A stretch of 7,271 nt of DNA from Methanothrix sp. (GTDB lineage: Archaea; Halobacteriota; Methanosarcinia; Methanotrichales; Methanotrichaceae). The stretch is from the NCBI GenBank assembly GCA_011620785.1, contig WOYM01000036.1:1-7271 (forward strand), read 5' to 3'. A program made the translations under genes and the position numbers. The notes beneath the pieces were generated by a model that was given only the letters and a program-made list of their open reading frames with translations, was not told where the DNA came from and did no database searches. This document shows, piece after piece, positions 1 through 7,271 of this stretch (positions are counted from its first letter, which is position 1; each line of letters begins with the position of its first letter).

Positions 1-50
1 GAGTATCTGTCAATGGTTATATATCGTTAGGTTCATCTCAGCCCGGCTGT
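1..50. other. Unrelated sequence joined to truncated pglX (possible insertion end or rearrangement junction)
   Basis: From about base 50 leftward the PglX family sequence is gone in all minus-strand frames, and stop codons appear at once (TGA at 33-35 and in-frame TAA at 27-29). The stretch is AT-rich at 14-28, with TTATATAT at 17-24 on the plus strand, and carries no gene. An inserted mobile element, a deletion junction or a chimeric contig join would all look like this. I do not recognise a named insertion-sequence end, and no target duplication can be tested because the far side is outside the window. Confidence 0.45.
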
Positions 51-1502
51 ACTAGCCAGAAGCTGTGCCGCCTTTATCAGACCCTGGGCCACTACTCCCA
101 TCTCCACCTTTTCCACGTCGGCATCTTCGGAAAGAGCTTTAGTCAGAAGTGGGAAGATGTCCTCCCAGGAGAGCCCCAGGATGTTGCCGTTGAAGAGCGT
201 GAGCTTCGGATTGATCAGGCTTCTCAGAAGGGGTGCATCCTTGAACTGATCATAAAGGTCTCCCAGGACAATCTCCAGGTTACTACTATTATCACTACTA
301 TTAATTTTAGCAAGTTTCTGCCATTCCTCTTTGCTAGCGCTGATGGATAGACCCGAGCAGGCTAAATTCAGCTCCGGCAGCAATCGATATCCTCCAGCCT
401 CCGGATATCGCCAAGCTGCAAAAGCTAGAGCGAAAGCGGCCAGCTGCACGCAGCGTGGGTCGATCTCCAGGCCGTGCAAGTTCTCCCGCAAAACAGAGTC
501 AACCGCCTCCTGAGTGTAGAGCCCCTCCCTCTCCGATCGCATCGAAGCAAGCATGGGCAGAGCCGCCACCAGGAAGTGGCCCGATCCGCAGCAGGGATCA
601 AGGACCTTCAGCTCCTTCAGGCTCTCCGGCCAGCCATCGAAAGCCCCAGCCGCCGGTGCCCACCTGCCGTCCTCGTTCTGCACAAAGCGCAGATACTCCA
701 GCGGCACCCCCGGTAGTGATGCCTTTTGCCGCAGCTCCTCCTCGCTTTGGGCATTTTTCAGTTCCTCATCGGAAAGCCGCCGGGCCGCCCACCAGGCACC
801 CAGGGAGTTGTCCAGCAGGAAGGAAACCATGTAGGGCTCGGTAAATAGCTGCGTGACAACAGGCAGCTCTCTTGCCCCGATCTTCACCTCAGAGGCGTTG
901 ATCTCTTCCTTCTTTTTGGCCTGCCAGAACTGATAGACCCAGCCTAAAGAGTCTGAGGCGGAAAAGACCTCCACTGGGAGTTCGGCCAGCAGCCCTTCCA
1001 GCCTCTGCTGATGCTCCGGCGGCAGCACAAGCTGGAAAACTGGCGAATCAGGCCGGAAGATCTGGGGCAGCATCCTGGCAGCAAAGCGAGCGGCCAGCTC
1101 CCAGCCGTTCTTTGCTCCTTCCCCGGCAGCCAGATCCTCGCACTCTTCCAGGGTGATGGGCACAGGGTCGACTGGATCGGGATACATGAGCAAGCTGTTC
1201 TCTGTCAGGAAGCGAGCGAATAGCATGCGATGCCAATGCTCATAGGCTACCTCTTCGATGAGTCGCAAGATCTCCTGTTTCCCATCAGGCTCTCGGGCAT
1301 CTCCCAGCTGGCGGCCATGGGCGCGCAGCAGCACGCGCAATTTGCGCTCATCTTCATTGAGGTGGCCATAGGGATTGATCTCCCCAACTCCAAGCTGCTC
1401 CAGGCTTGCTCGGGCCGCAACTTCTGCGATGTCCCTGGCCTCTCGAACGGTGCGCTCCAGCTTGCTTCTGAGTGCTTTGTCCAGCGGCTGCATATTACTC
1501 AT
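33..1502 (-). CDS. pglX: PglX-type BREX adenine-specific DNA methyltransferase, N-terminal fragment (probable pseudogene)
   Basis: Full-length PglX-like enzymes (over 1,000 residues) methylate host adenines using S-adenosylmethionine and mark self DNA for BREX. The 489 residues here include the family's helical N-terminal region (IEEVAYEHWHRMLFARFL, 82-99; GWELAARFAARMLPQIFRP, 133-151), the block LGWVYQFWQAKKKEEIN (186-202) with KIGARELPVVTQLFTEPYM (207-225), the SAM-binding motif I LDPCCGSGHF (301-310) and the motif II region LHGLEIDP (342-349, acidic E346). The catalytic motif IV (NPPY-type, usually 'TNVPYL' in this family) should follow within about 10-15 residues of 'AAQLLAS', but after Ser484 the frame reads TAGLR and stops. 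The target-recognition half is absent. No other frame of the remaining 50 bases continues the family sequence, so this is not a simple frameshift. ATG at 1502 is chosen for its ATGA overlap and upstream AGGA/GAGG; Met4 is an alternative start. As it stands it should be catalytically dead. Confidence 0.83.
   Translation of the reverse strand: MSNMQPLDKALRSKLERTVREARDIAEVAARASLEQLGVGEINPYGHLNEDERKLRVLLRAHGRQLGDAREPDGKQEILRLIEEVAYEHWHRMLFARFLTENSLLMYPDPVDPVPITLEECEDLAAGEGAKNGWELAARFAARMLPQIFRPDSPVFQLVLPPEHQQRLEGLLAELPVEVFSASDSLGWVYQFWQAKKKEEINASEVKIGARELPVVTQLFTEPYMVSFLLDNSLGAWWAARRLSDEELKNAQSEEELRQKASLPGVPLEYLRFVQNEDGRWAPAAGAFDGWPESLKELKVLDPCCGSGHFLVAALPMLASMRSEREGLYTQEAVDSVLRENLHGLEIDPRCVQLAAFALAFAAWRYPEAGGYRLLPELNLACSGLSISASKEEWQKLAKINSSDNSSNLEIVLGDLYDQFKDAPLLRSLINPKLTLFNGNILGLSWEDIFPLLTKALSEDADVEKVEMGVVAQGLIKAAQLLASTAGLR
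279..302 (-). repeat. Imperfect 12-bp tandem duplication in pglX
   Basis: On the minus strand, two 12-nt units (AATAGTAGTGAT and AATAGTAGTAAC) match at 10 of 12 bases and encode NSSD-NSSN (residues 401-408). It is an in-frame, low-complexity, probably exposed loop between motif II and the expected motif IV. Confidence 0.75.
1499..1502 (-). other. 4-nt ATGA stop/start overlap
   Basis: The AlbA_2 gene's TGA (1499-1501) and the methyltransferase ATG (1500-1502) share bases on the minus strand. Such overlaps usually mean coupled translation and co-inheritance of the two genes. Confidence 0.9.
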
Positions 1503-3463
1503 ATCCTCGCTTCCTGCTCTTGATCCTGCTTCTTTGTTCTGTAACCTTGATTGGGGTGAGTTGGCTTTTCCGGATAGCGTAATTCAAGCAGCCCTTCTCT
1601 GACCATTCTGTTAACATACCTATCTCTCAGAGGATCGGGCGAACGACCCAAAAGGTCTGCAATAACTGCTAAATTCAAGAAATCTTCAGTGCAAATTGCT
1701 AAAATAGTCCCCATCATTATCTCTTTTGTGACTTTGCCGCTCTCTCTTACCGGTCGGGCAATTTGCTCAAGCCGCTCCAAATGTTCGGAGCTTACCGGCA
1801 AAAGTGGGGAGCTTGTGGGCAAAAGTGGGGAGCTTGTGGGCAAAAGTGGGGAGCTTGTGGGCAAAGGCACGCAGCTAAATTTAGAGTCTTTAGCAGCTTG
1901 TCCTGGCTTCGGCAGGATTGGCAATTGAGCTATCCTGTGTCTCAGAAGACCAGCTTCCATTTCAGGAGATACCCCTGCCAGAACATAGAATGTCCCCCGA
2001 GTAGCTCCGTATGAATCGAGGAAACCGTCTTTCACCAGAGCAGATAGTGCCATGGTGATATCATGAGGATGCGCCGAGGCCATGCTCTTGAGCCTGGCGT
2101 GAGTTACGCTTCCTTCTATTGCCGCCGTAGCTAAAGCAAGCCTCTGCAGCTCGGATAGCCTCTGAAAAGCTGCTCCAAATCTGCTGTCAAGCTCCGAAAG
2201 GACTTCTTCAGGGATCAGGCTTACCATTCTCAGGGTCAGTTGGATCAGGTCCGGATCGAATCTCTCCGAAAGGTCAGGCGACCTCCAAAGCTGTTGTTTC
2301 CAGTTCCGATAAATCCTCGGGACGCCTGATCCCGCCTGCTCCCCATAACCAATAAGCTGAAACATCTTCTGAAGGTTACGATTTCGGCAATCGCTCATCC
2401 CGCCACGAAGCACATCCTCCAAAGATAACCGCATTATTCCAGGATTTCGGAACAGGAACATGTCAGGGCCTTTTACTACCAGTATCGGTATGTGTCCGGA
2501 ATAATCAGCATGAATGAGTGCATTAATGAGTGCTTCACGAAGTGCTTCATGAACTGGAGTGTCATCCACTCTAGTCGTATTTTCCAGCTTGAAGGGTACT
2601 TTGAGATCACTGAAAAGCCTCTTTCTTGTCAGCCTGTAAAAATCATAAAGGTTTCCTGACCAGGTACCATCTGTAGTGACCCTATCGGTCCAGCGAGTTT
2701 CATTCGCATCTATCGGACGTTCTTGATAGTCTACAACGTAGTATGGGACGGCATTAAGTATCGAGCGCATCTTGCCGAACATCAGCAGACCAGCAAGGGT
2801 CAAACCTTCTTTGTTGGTATCCCTATCGGCAGTCCATCCGCCGATGGAGCGAAGGAAATCGAGATCATTCTGTTCAAGCCAGGGATGATCTGGCTTTGTC
2901 GCTTTGAACTTGTTTCTATAGGCTTTCAGAGTGCTTTCATCGAGATCCATTAAATCGAAGTTCTCAAGCATCATTGCGTCCCTGGATTCATCTCCCGCAT
3001 CAGCAATTATCCTTCGAACTGTCTCATTATCGCATTGGTAATCCCCTTCGTAGTTCCTCCTGTAAGTACCTTCAAAAGGATTCGTCCCAACATAGACCGG
3101 TCTTTGATTTCGACGAGCGCGAGGCACTGAGACTTGGATAACGTTCTTGCCCTGATAATTCTGGACCTGAACCATATGGTTTGCCAAGAGGTTGATGCTT
3201 ACTTGGTTTTTGTTGTTCAAATTATCCCAGAGGGCTTTGAGAACTGACTGTGGCTCTGGAATGCCGATGACTGTGAAGATTCCATTCGGCTTCTCTTCAA
3301 TTCCCAATAGAATAATTCCGCCATCAGTGTTTGCCATTGCAGAGTAAGTCTCGAAGAAACCCTTGGGCAGCTCGCCCCTTCCATTGCGCCCTGTGGCTTT
3401 CTTTGCTTCAAGGTCTACTTCTTCCGCCAAATCCATCAGATCTGTCTCAGCTAAATTGAACAT
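1499..3463 (-). CDS. Schlafen AlbA_2 / GHKL-type ATP-binding protein with C-terminal winged helix
   Basis: This 654-residue protein matches the COG2865-type 'predicted transcriptional regulator' layout. The N-terminal AlbA_2 (Schlafen-like) domain shows SAMANTDGGIILLGIEE (41-57) and GTYRRNYEGD (132-141). The middle is an HATPase_c_4 domain: N-box REALINALIHADY (309-321, with the E-x3-N-x3-H spacing of E310, N314, H318), FRNPG (338-342) and the glycine-rich IGYGEQAGSGVPRI (371-384). Winged-helix-like segments follow (about 430-495), then a proline/serine linker made of heptapeptide repeats (535-562), then a final winged-helix-like domain (about 563-645) with LRDRYVNRMVREGLL and YPEKPTHPNQGY. 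Family members are thought to bind nucleic acid and ATP, and relatives are often found as accessory genes in defence operons; their biochemical role is poorly established. Here it may regulate the operon or act as an additional effector. It begins 31 nt after the PIN-like gene and overlaps pglX by 4 nt. It appears intact. Confidence 0.85.
   Translation of the reverse strand: MFNLAETDLMDLAEEVDLEAKKATGRNGRGELPKGFFETYSAMANTDGGIILLGIEEKPNGIFTVIGIPEPQSVLKALWDNLNNKNQVSINLLANHMVQVQNYQGKNVIQVSVPRARRNQRPVYVGTNPFEGTYRRNYEGDYQCDNETVRRIIADAGDESRDAMMLENFDLMDLDESTLKAYRNKFKATKPDHPWLEQNDLDFLRSIGGWTADRDTNKEGLTLAGLLMFGKMRSILNAVPYYVVDYQERPIDANETRWTDRVTTDGTWSGNLYDFYRLTRKRLFSDLKVPFKLENTTRVDDTPVHEALREALINALIHADYSGHIPILVVKGPDMFLFRNPGIMRLSLEDVLRGGMSDCRNRNLQKMFQLIGYGEQAGSGVPRIYRNWKQQLWRSPDLSERFDPDLIQLTLRMVSLIPEEVLSELDSRFGAAFQRLSELQRLALATAAIEGSVTHARLKSMASAHPHDITMALSALVKDGFLDSYGATRGTFYVLAGVSPEMEAGLLRHRIAQLPILPKPGQAAKDSKFSCVPLPTSSPLLPTSSPLLPTSSPLLPVSSEHLERLEQIARPVRESGKVTKEIMMGTILAICTEDFLNLAVIADLLGRSPDPLRDRYVNRMVREGLLELRYPEKPTHPNQGYRTKKQDQEQEARI
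1505..1515 (-). promoter_or_regulatory. Ribosome-binding region of pglX
   Basis: The minus strand carries AGGAAG (1510-1515) and GAGG (1505-1508) just before the ATG at 1502, inside the end of the AlbA_2 gene. The first suits the ATG at 1502; the second could serve Met4 (codon at 1491-1493). The ATGA stop/start overlap also favours translational coupling. Confidence 0.45.
1799..1861 (-). repeat. Three exact 21-bp tandem repeats coding (PTSSPLL)3
   Basis: Units at 1799-1819, 1820-1840 and 1841-1861 are identical. On the minus strand each encodes the heptapeptide PTSSPLL in frame (residues 535-555 of the AlbA_2 protein). A diverged fourth unit at 1778-1798 encodes PVSSEHL, and 1862-1882 (KFSCVPL) may be a further decayed copy. 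Because the unit is 7 codons, gain or loss of copies would change linker length without breaking the frame. It lies in the linker between the GHKL-containing part and the last winged-helix domain. Confidence 0.95.
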
Positions 3464-3494
3464 AACTCACTCTTTTCCAGTTGGCTGTGTAAAC

Positions 3495-3959
3495 TCATCT
3501 GATTCTTCCTTCTTGCTTTAGAGACGACAGATGCACGTCAAGAGACCAGATGTAGACCCTTAGATGAGGATTCCTGGAGCACTGTCCATGAAAATCGTGG
3601 ATAATTGAAAGATCCCCAAGGCCCCTTCCCCTCATGGCAGACTCAGGAAAGTCCTTTAGCCATAGCTGCATCTGCTCTGGAGCTAAAAAACTAAGGGGTT
3701 TGAAGGGGGAGCATCCGTCAAGGGCTTTTTGAACATAATACACGAAATTTTCTGCTGAGCTTCTCCTCTCTTTTCCATTCCGGATTTGAGCAATGTGGTT
3801 TCCACTTTCCAGAATTGTGGCCATGGGTAAGAACAAAGTCTCTCTGTTATCGATTTTGCTTCTGAGAACTCGGATTGCTTCCTTATGATCCGATGCTTTT
3901 CCTGGAACATTTAGGATCTCCATGAATACCGTTGTGTCAATAAGACATATTGCTGCCAT
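3495..3959 (-). CDS. PIN-like domain protein, putative ribonuclease paired with the ATPase
   Basis: This 154-residue protein has the outline of a PIN-fold nuclease of the VapC kind. It starts with a hydrophobic strand ending in an acid (ICLIDTTVF, Asp8). A second acid follows in a helix (ATILESGNHI, Glu51), a third in GLGDLSII (Asp116), and a fourth in a late strand (VYIWSLDVHL, Asp141). These four spaced carboxylates match the metal-binding set expected of PIN domains, which cut RNA. Length fits a single PIN domain; no signal peptide or membrane segment is seen. Its ATG immediately follows the ATPase stop (TAAATG), with GGGTG 6 nt upstream, so translation is probably coupled. No small VapB-like antitoxin gene accompanies it, so the ATPase is the likeliest partner controlling it. 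This is inference. Sequence similarity to known PIN families is weak by eye, so an unrelated small protein remains possible. Confidence 0.68.
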   Translation of the reverse strand: MAAICLIDTTVFMEILNVPGKASDHKEAIRVLRSKIDNRETLFLPMATILESGNHIAQIRNGKERRSSAENFVYYVQKALDGCSPFKPLSFLAPEQMQLWLKDFPESAMRGRGLGDLSIIHDFHGQCSRNPHLRVYIWSLDVHLSSLKQEGRIR

Positions 3960-5264
<1,305 letters not shown>

Positions 5265-5272
5265 TGCAATCG

Positions 5273-5278
5273 TCCTCT
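5273..5278 (-). promoter_or_regulatory. Shine-Dalgarno site of the ATPase gene
   Basis: The minus strand reads AGAGGA, 8 nt before the ATG at 5264, inside the 16-nt gap after the brxC stop. It is the clearest ribosome-binding site in the window and fixes the start of the ATPase at this ATG. Confidence 0.6.
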
Positions 5279-5280
5279 GT

Positions 5281-7271
5281 TTATCGAATCACAACCGGTC
5301 CATCAATAAGAGCCGTCTTGAGCTGGTCGGTTACTTCTTTTACCCATGCTTCTATCTCCTCATCGCTCTTGAGTGTTCGACGCGGGATGTTCACGGTCTG
5401 CGCTTTCGGCTCCAGTTCTCTGGCCGCCTTTTCCCGCGCGCAGGCAAAACGCTCCGGCAGTGCATCGATCCGATCCTTCCAGGCCTTGAGAGGATGCTTC
5501 TGCAGAGCTTTGATGAGGTCCTCTCGTGTTCCTACAGTCAGTGCTTCTGCGGAAGCAATTTCACAGCTTTGCTGAATCTCAGAGCGTTTTTCTTCCGAAA
5601 GCTTCTGCCAGGAAGAATCGGCTTTCAGTTGTGCAGTCAAGCTCTCCAGCACTGTTCTATATCTCTGATTGCATGCAGCAAGCTCTCTGCGCAATGCATC
5701 TTCAAGCGACTTCACTAAAGGCAAAACCGGGTCGGGATCGGTTAACAACAGGCGCTGGTCCTCTATTGCCTTGGCCTGGCCGCGGATCTCATCTGCGGTC
5801 ATGATTCCTCCCGAGAGCTTAAGCAGTTCCTGGAGACTCATCCAGGAAGGCCAGCGGCCATCAATTTGCCTGGCAAGCCCATTCCAGTCTTCGAATGCTT
5901 GTACAAGGCTTTCCCTATGATTGTAAAGAGCTAAAAGCTGGCCATTTCCAGCCGTCAGCCGAATTTCCCCAAGCAAAGAGGTATCCGGCAATTTCGGTTT
6001 TGGAGCGTCGCCTCCCGCACGATTGGCTGAATCCTGCATTTTTAAAAGAAACAGGGGCACAACAGACAGTTCCTCACCCTGTATTGTGGTGATCCCTGCC
6101 TTTTGCAGCAGCCTTCGGATCTGAATACGTTGTTCGGTTGTTACTGTATCCGCTTCAACCTTGAATGTCGCTTTTCCAATTGCTTTCCTTTCCAGCTCCT
6201 TTGGATCGATCAATTTGCCCTTTTCGTCATGTGCCCGGAGGATTCCATCCACCAGCAATACCTGCAAGCCGCCATCGACTGCATCTCTTGACCATCCAAA
6301 AGGCGCATCTTCAAAGTGATCTCGAATCTCCAATCCTTTTTTTCCGCCCGCTACAAAATTTCTGATAGCTTTGCATACAGGATTGTTCTCTGACTTGCCA
6401 TCGTCGCCGACCGCTTTTAAGGCATCTGGCGATCCGGGCTTGGCCCTGGAATAAACCTTATCCCAGCCGGCATGGTCTGCCATCTCAAACTGCGAGTACA
6501 GCCGCCTCAAAGAATTTTCAGCCGCCTCAAGTACCATCATCCGAAGATCATTTCCGACGATCTCATTGCCACCGCTCTGAAAGACGCGAGAGCCCGAGAA
6601 GACATCATCCATAAGATCCTTGATCTTTCCATCGGCTCTCTGTTGAACAGTCTCCATGGCAGCTCGCGCTTCCATGCCTTCTGGCGTATTTGGCACGCCT
6701 CTTATGTCCAGCGTGGCGCTGGCCGCTTTGTAATCGATCAATTGGTGGCGCAAGTCATCTGCTGAGCGCCTTGAAATAAAGACAAATACGGTTGGGGAAT
6801 GATTTCCTGCCTGGAGAGCTTCTGCCCTCACGGAGTTCTCATCGATACTCCAACCATCCCGAACCCAGACATAGATTTTATTGTCGTGATCAGCTGGAAG
6901 CTGTGAATCAAATACCAAATTGATATCCCTGACCACTTTCGATCTTCCCTGTGTCACAGACAGCTTATTTGCCAGTTCCTTGAATTTACCGCGAATGCGG
7001 TCATTGCGCTCTGCTTCTATGCGATGGCTTTGACTAGCAAGCAGGCTGCGCTGGTTCTGAAACTCGTCCGTCCATGCTGCGCTTTCCTCTGTTTGGATGC
7101 GGTATTCATCGCCGACTCTCATGAGCAACTCGCATTTATCAAGAAGACTTGGAAGCCTGCTTCGAAGCGCGCTGCTCCCCGATGATATGTCTTCGACCAT
7201 CAGATCTGCCAGGGTGTCAACAGTAGCTTTAATTCCAATCTCATTATTGCTCCCAGCCAGCTTATTTATGA
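5281..7271 (-). CDS. brxC: BREX P-loop protein BrxC, C-terminal part (5' end beyond window)
   Basis: BrxC is the large (roughly 1,200-residue) ATPase core protein of BREX phage-defence systems, acting in the cytoplasm with PglX, PglZ and other Brx proteins in host DNA methylation and phage exclusion. The reading frame stays open through the right edge: 23 further sense codons lie upstream of the Met at 7200, so that Met is internal and about 662 residues are visible. Recognisable family stretches are an 'ALRSRLPSLLDK...GDEYRIQTEES' block near 7080-7170, a 'VFVFISRRSADDL' block followed by 'TLDIRGVPNTPEGMEARAAME' (near 6650-6800), a 'DVFSGSRVFQSGG' block, and a C-terminal 'PRRTLKSDEEIEAWV' tail. 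The Walker A/B ATPase region should lie in the missing N-terminal half. It ends in TAA 16 nt before the ATPase gene. I see no frameshift or internal stop. The family call is from remembered consensus and is strong; the BREX subtype cannot be assigned from this fragment. Confidence 0.88.
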   Translation of the reverse strand, partial: INKLAGSNNEIGIKATVDTLADLMVEDISSGSSALRSRLPSLLDKCELLMRVGDEYRIQTEESAAWTDEFQNQRSLLASQSHRIEAERNDRIRGKFKELANKLSVTQGRSKVVRDINLVFDSQLPADHDNKIYVWVRDGWSIDENSVRAEALQAGNHSPTVFVFISRRSADDLRHQLIDYKAASATLDIRGVPNTPEGMEARAAMETVQQRADGKIKDLMDDVFSGSRVFQSGGNEIVGNDLRMMVLEAAENSLRRLYSQFEMADHAGWDKVYSRAKPGSPDALKAVGDDGKSENNPVCKAIRNFVAGGKKGLEIRDHFEDAPFGWSRDAVDGGLQVLLVDGILRAHDEKGKLIDPKELERKAIGKATFKVEADTVTTEQRIQIRRLLQKAGITTIQGEELSVVPLFLLKMQDSANRAGGDAPKPKLPDTSLLGEIRLTAGNGQLLALYNHRESLVQAFEDWNGLARQIDGRWPSWMSLQELLKLSGGIMTADEIRGQAKAIEDQRLLLTDPDPVLPLVKSLEDALRRELAACNQRYRTVLESLTAQLKADSSWQKLSEEKRSEIQQSCEIASAEALTVGTREDLIKALQKHPLKAWKDRIDALPERFACAREKAARELEPKAQTVNIPRRTLKSDEEIEAWVKEVTDQLKTALIDGPVVIR

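Noticed and set aside
1..50. Group II intron 5' end interrupting pglX
   Set aside because: The sequence after the break in the gene direction does not begin with the GUGYG-type consensus, and too little is visible to support any intron structure.
455..844. Plus-strand open frame of 129 codons opposite pglX
   Set aside because: Its Pro/Ser/Arg-rich translation is typical of antisense frames in GC-rich coding DNA, and the minus strand carries the PglX SAM-binding region over the same bases.
1785..1868. Possible CRISPR-like repeat array
   Set aside because: The units are directly adjacent with no spacers, are only 21 bp, and are in frame inside a coding region; this is a tandem minisatellite.
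1689..2014. Plus-strand frames containing repeated KSGELVG or KWGACGQ peptides
   Set aside because: These are the antisense readings of the 21-bp repeat in the AlbA_2 gene; the minus-strand frame is long, intact and domain-bearing.
3464..3494. Possible promoter or terminator between the PIN-like and AlbA_2 genes
   Set aside because: Only 31 nt with no stable hairpin, T-run or convincing TATA/-10 element; it appears to be a plain intra-operon spacer.
3495..3959. Classical VapBC toxin-antitoxin pair
   Set aside because: No small antitoxin gene lies next to the PIN-like gene; its neighbours are a 434-residue ATPase and a 654-residue AlbA_2 protein.
7198..7200. ATG as the start of a 639-residue gene
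   Set aside because: The frame is open upstream to the window edge and the upstream codons continue BrxC-like sequence (GIKATVDTLADL before the Met), so this Met is internal.

Overview
The window is the middle of a BREX (bacteriophage exclusion) defence locus, read entirely on the minus strand. In transcription order it holds: the C-terminal half of the large BREX P-loop protein BrxC (5' end beyond base 7271); a 434-residue ABC/AAA15-type ATPase; a 154-residue PIN-like putative nuclease; a 654-residue Schlafen AlbA_2/GHKL-type ATP-binding regulator; and the N-terminal 489 residues of a PglX-type adenine-specific DNA methyltransferase, which is cut off at the left edge. Family assignments come from motifs and remembered family consensus; no database search was made.

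The genes form one tight operon. BrxC and the ATPase are 16 nt apart, the ATPase stop abuts the PIN start (TAAATG), the PIN and AlbA_2 genes are 31 nt apart, and AlbA_2 overlaps pglX by 4 nt (ATGA). There is no room for an internal promoter or terminator, so expression is probably driven from upstream of brxC, outside the window. No tRNA, rRNA, CRISPR array or complete mobile element is visible, and no gene-free stretch exceeds about 35 bases.

Functionally, BrxC and PglX are BREX core components that act together in host DNA methylation and phage exclusion. The three genes between them are accessory. The ATPase-PIN pair looks like a separate ATPase-sensor/nuclease-effector module carried inside the BREX operon, comparable in layout (not in nuclease fold) to PARIS or Septu. 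The AlbA_2 protein is a plausible regulator or extra effector.

The copy shows two signs of damage. PglX loses family-like sequence immediately before catalytic motif IV and ends within a few codons, in unrelated AT-rich sequence that may be the end of an inserted element or a rearrangement junction. The ATPase has Arg instead of Ser/Thr directly after the Walker A lysine, explicable by a single base change. Both suggest a decaying or inactivated defence island, unless either is an assembly artefact.

The host cannot be fixed from this sequence. Mixed base composition, all-ATG starts, Shine-Dalgarno-like sites and this BREX/AlbA_2 gene style fit a methanogenic archaeon of the Methanosarcinales/Methanothrix kind or a mid-GC environmental bacterium; I hold the archaeal guess only weakly.
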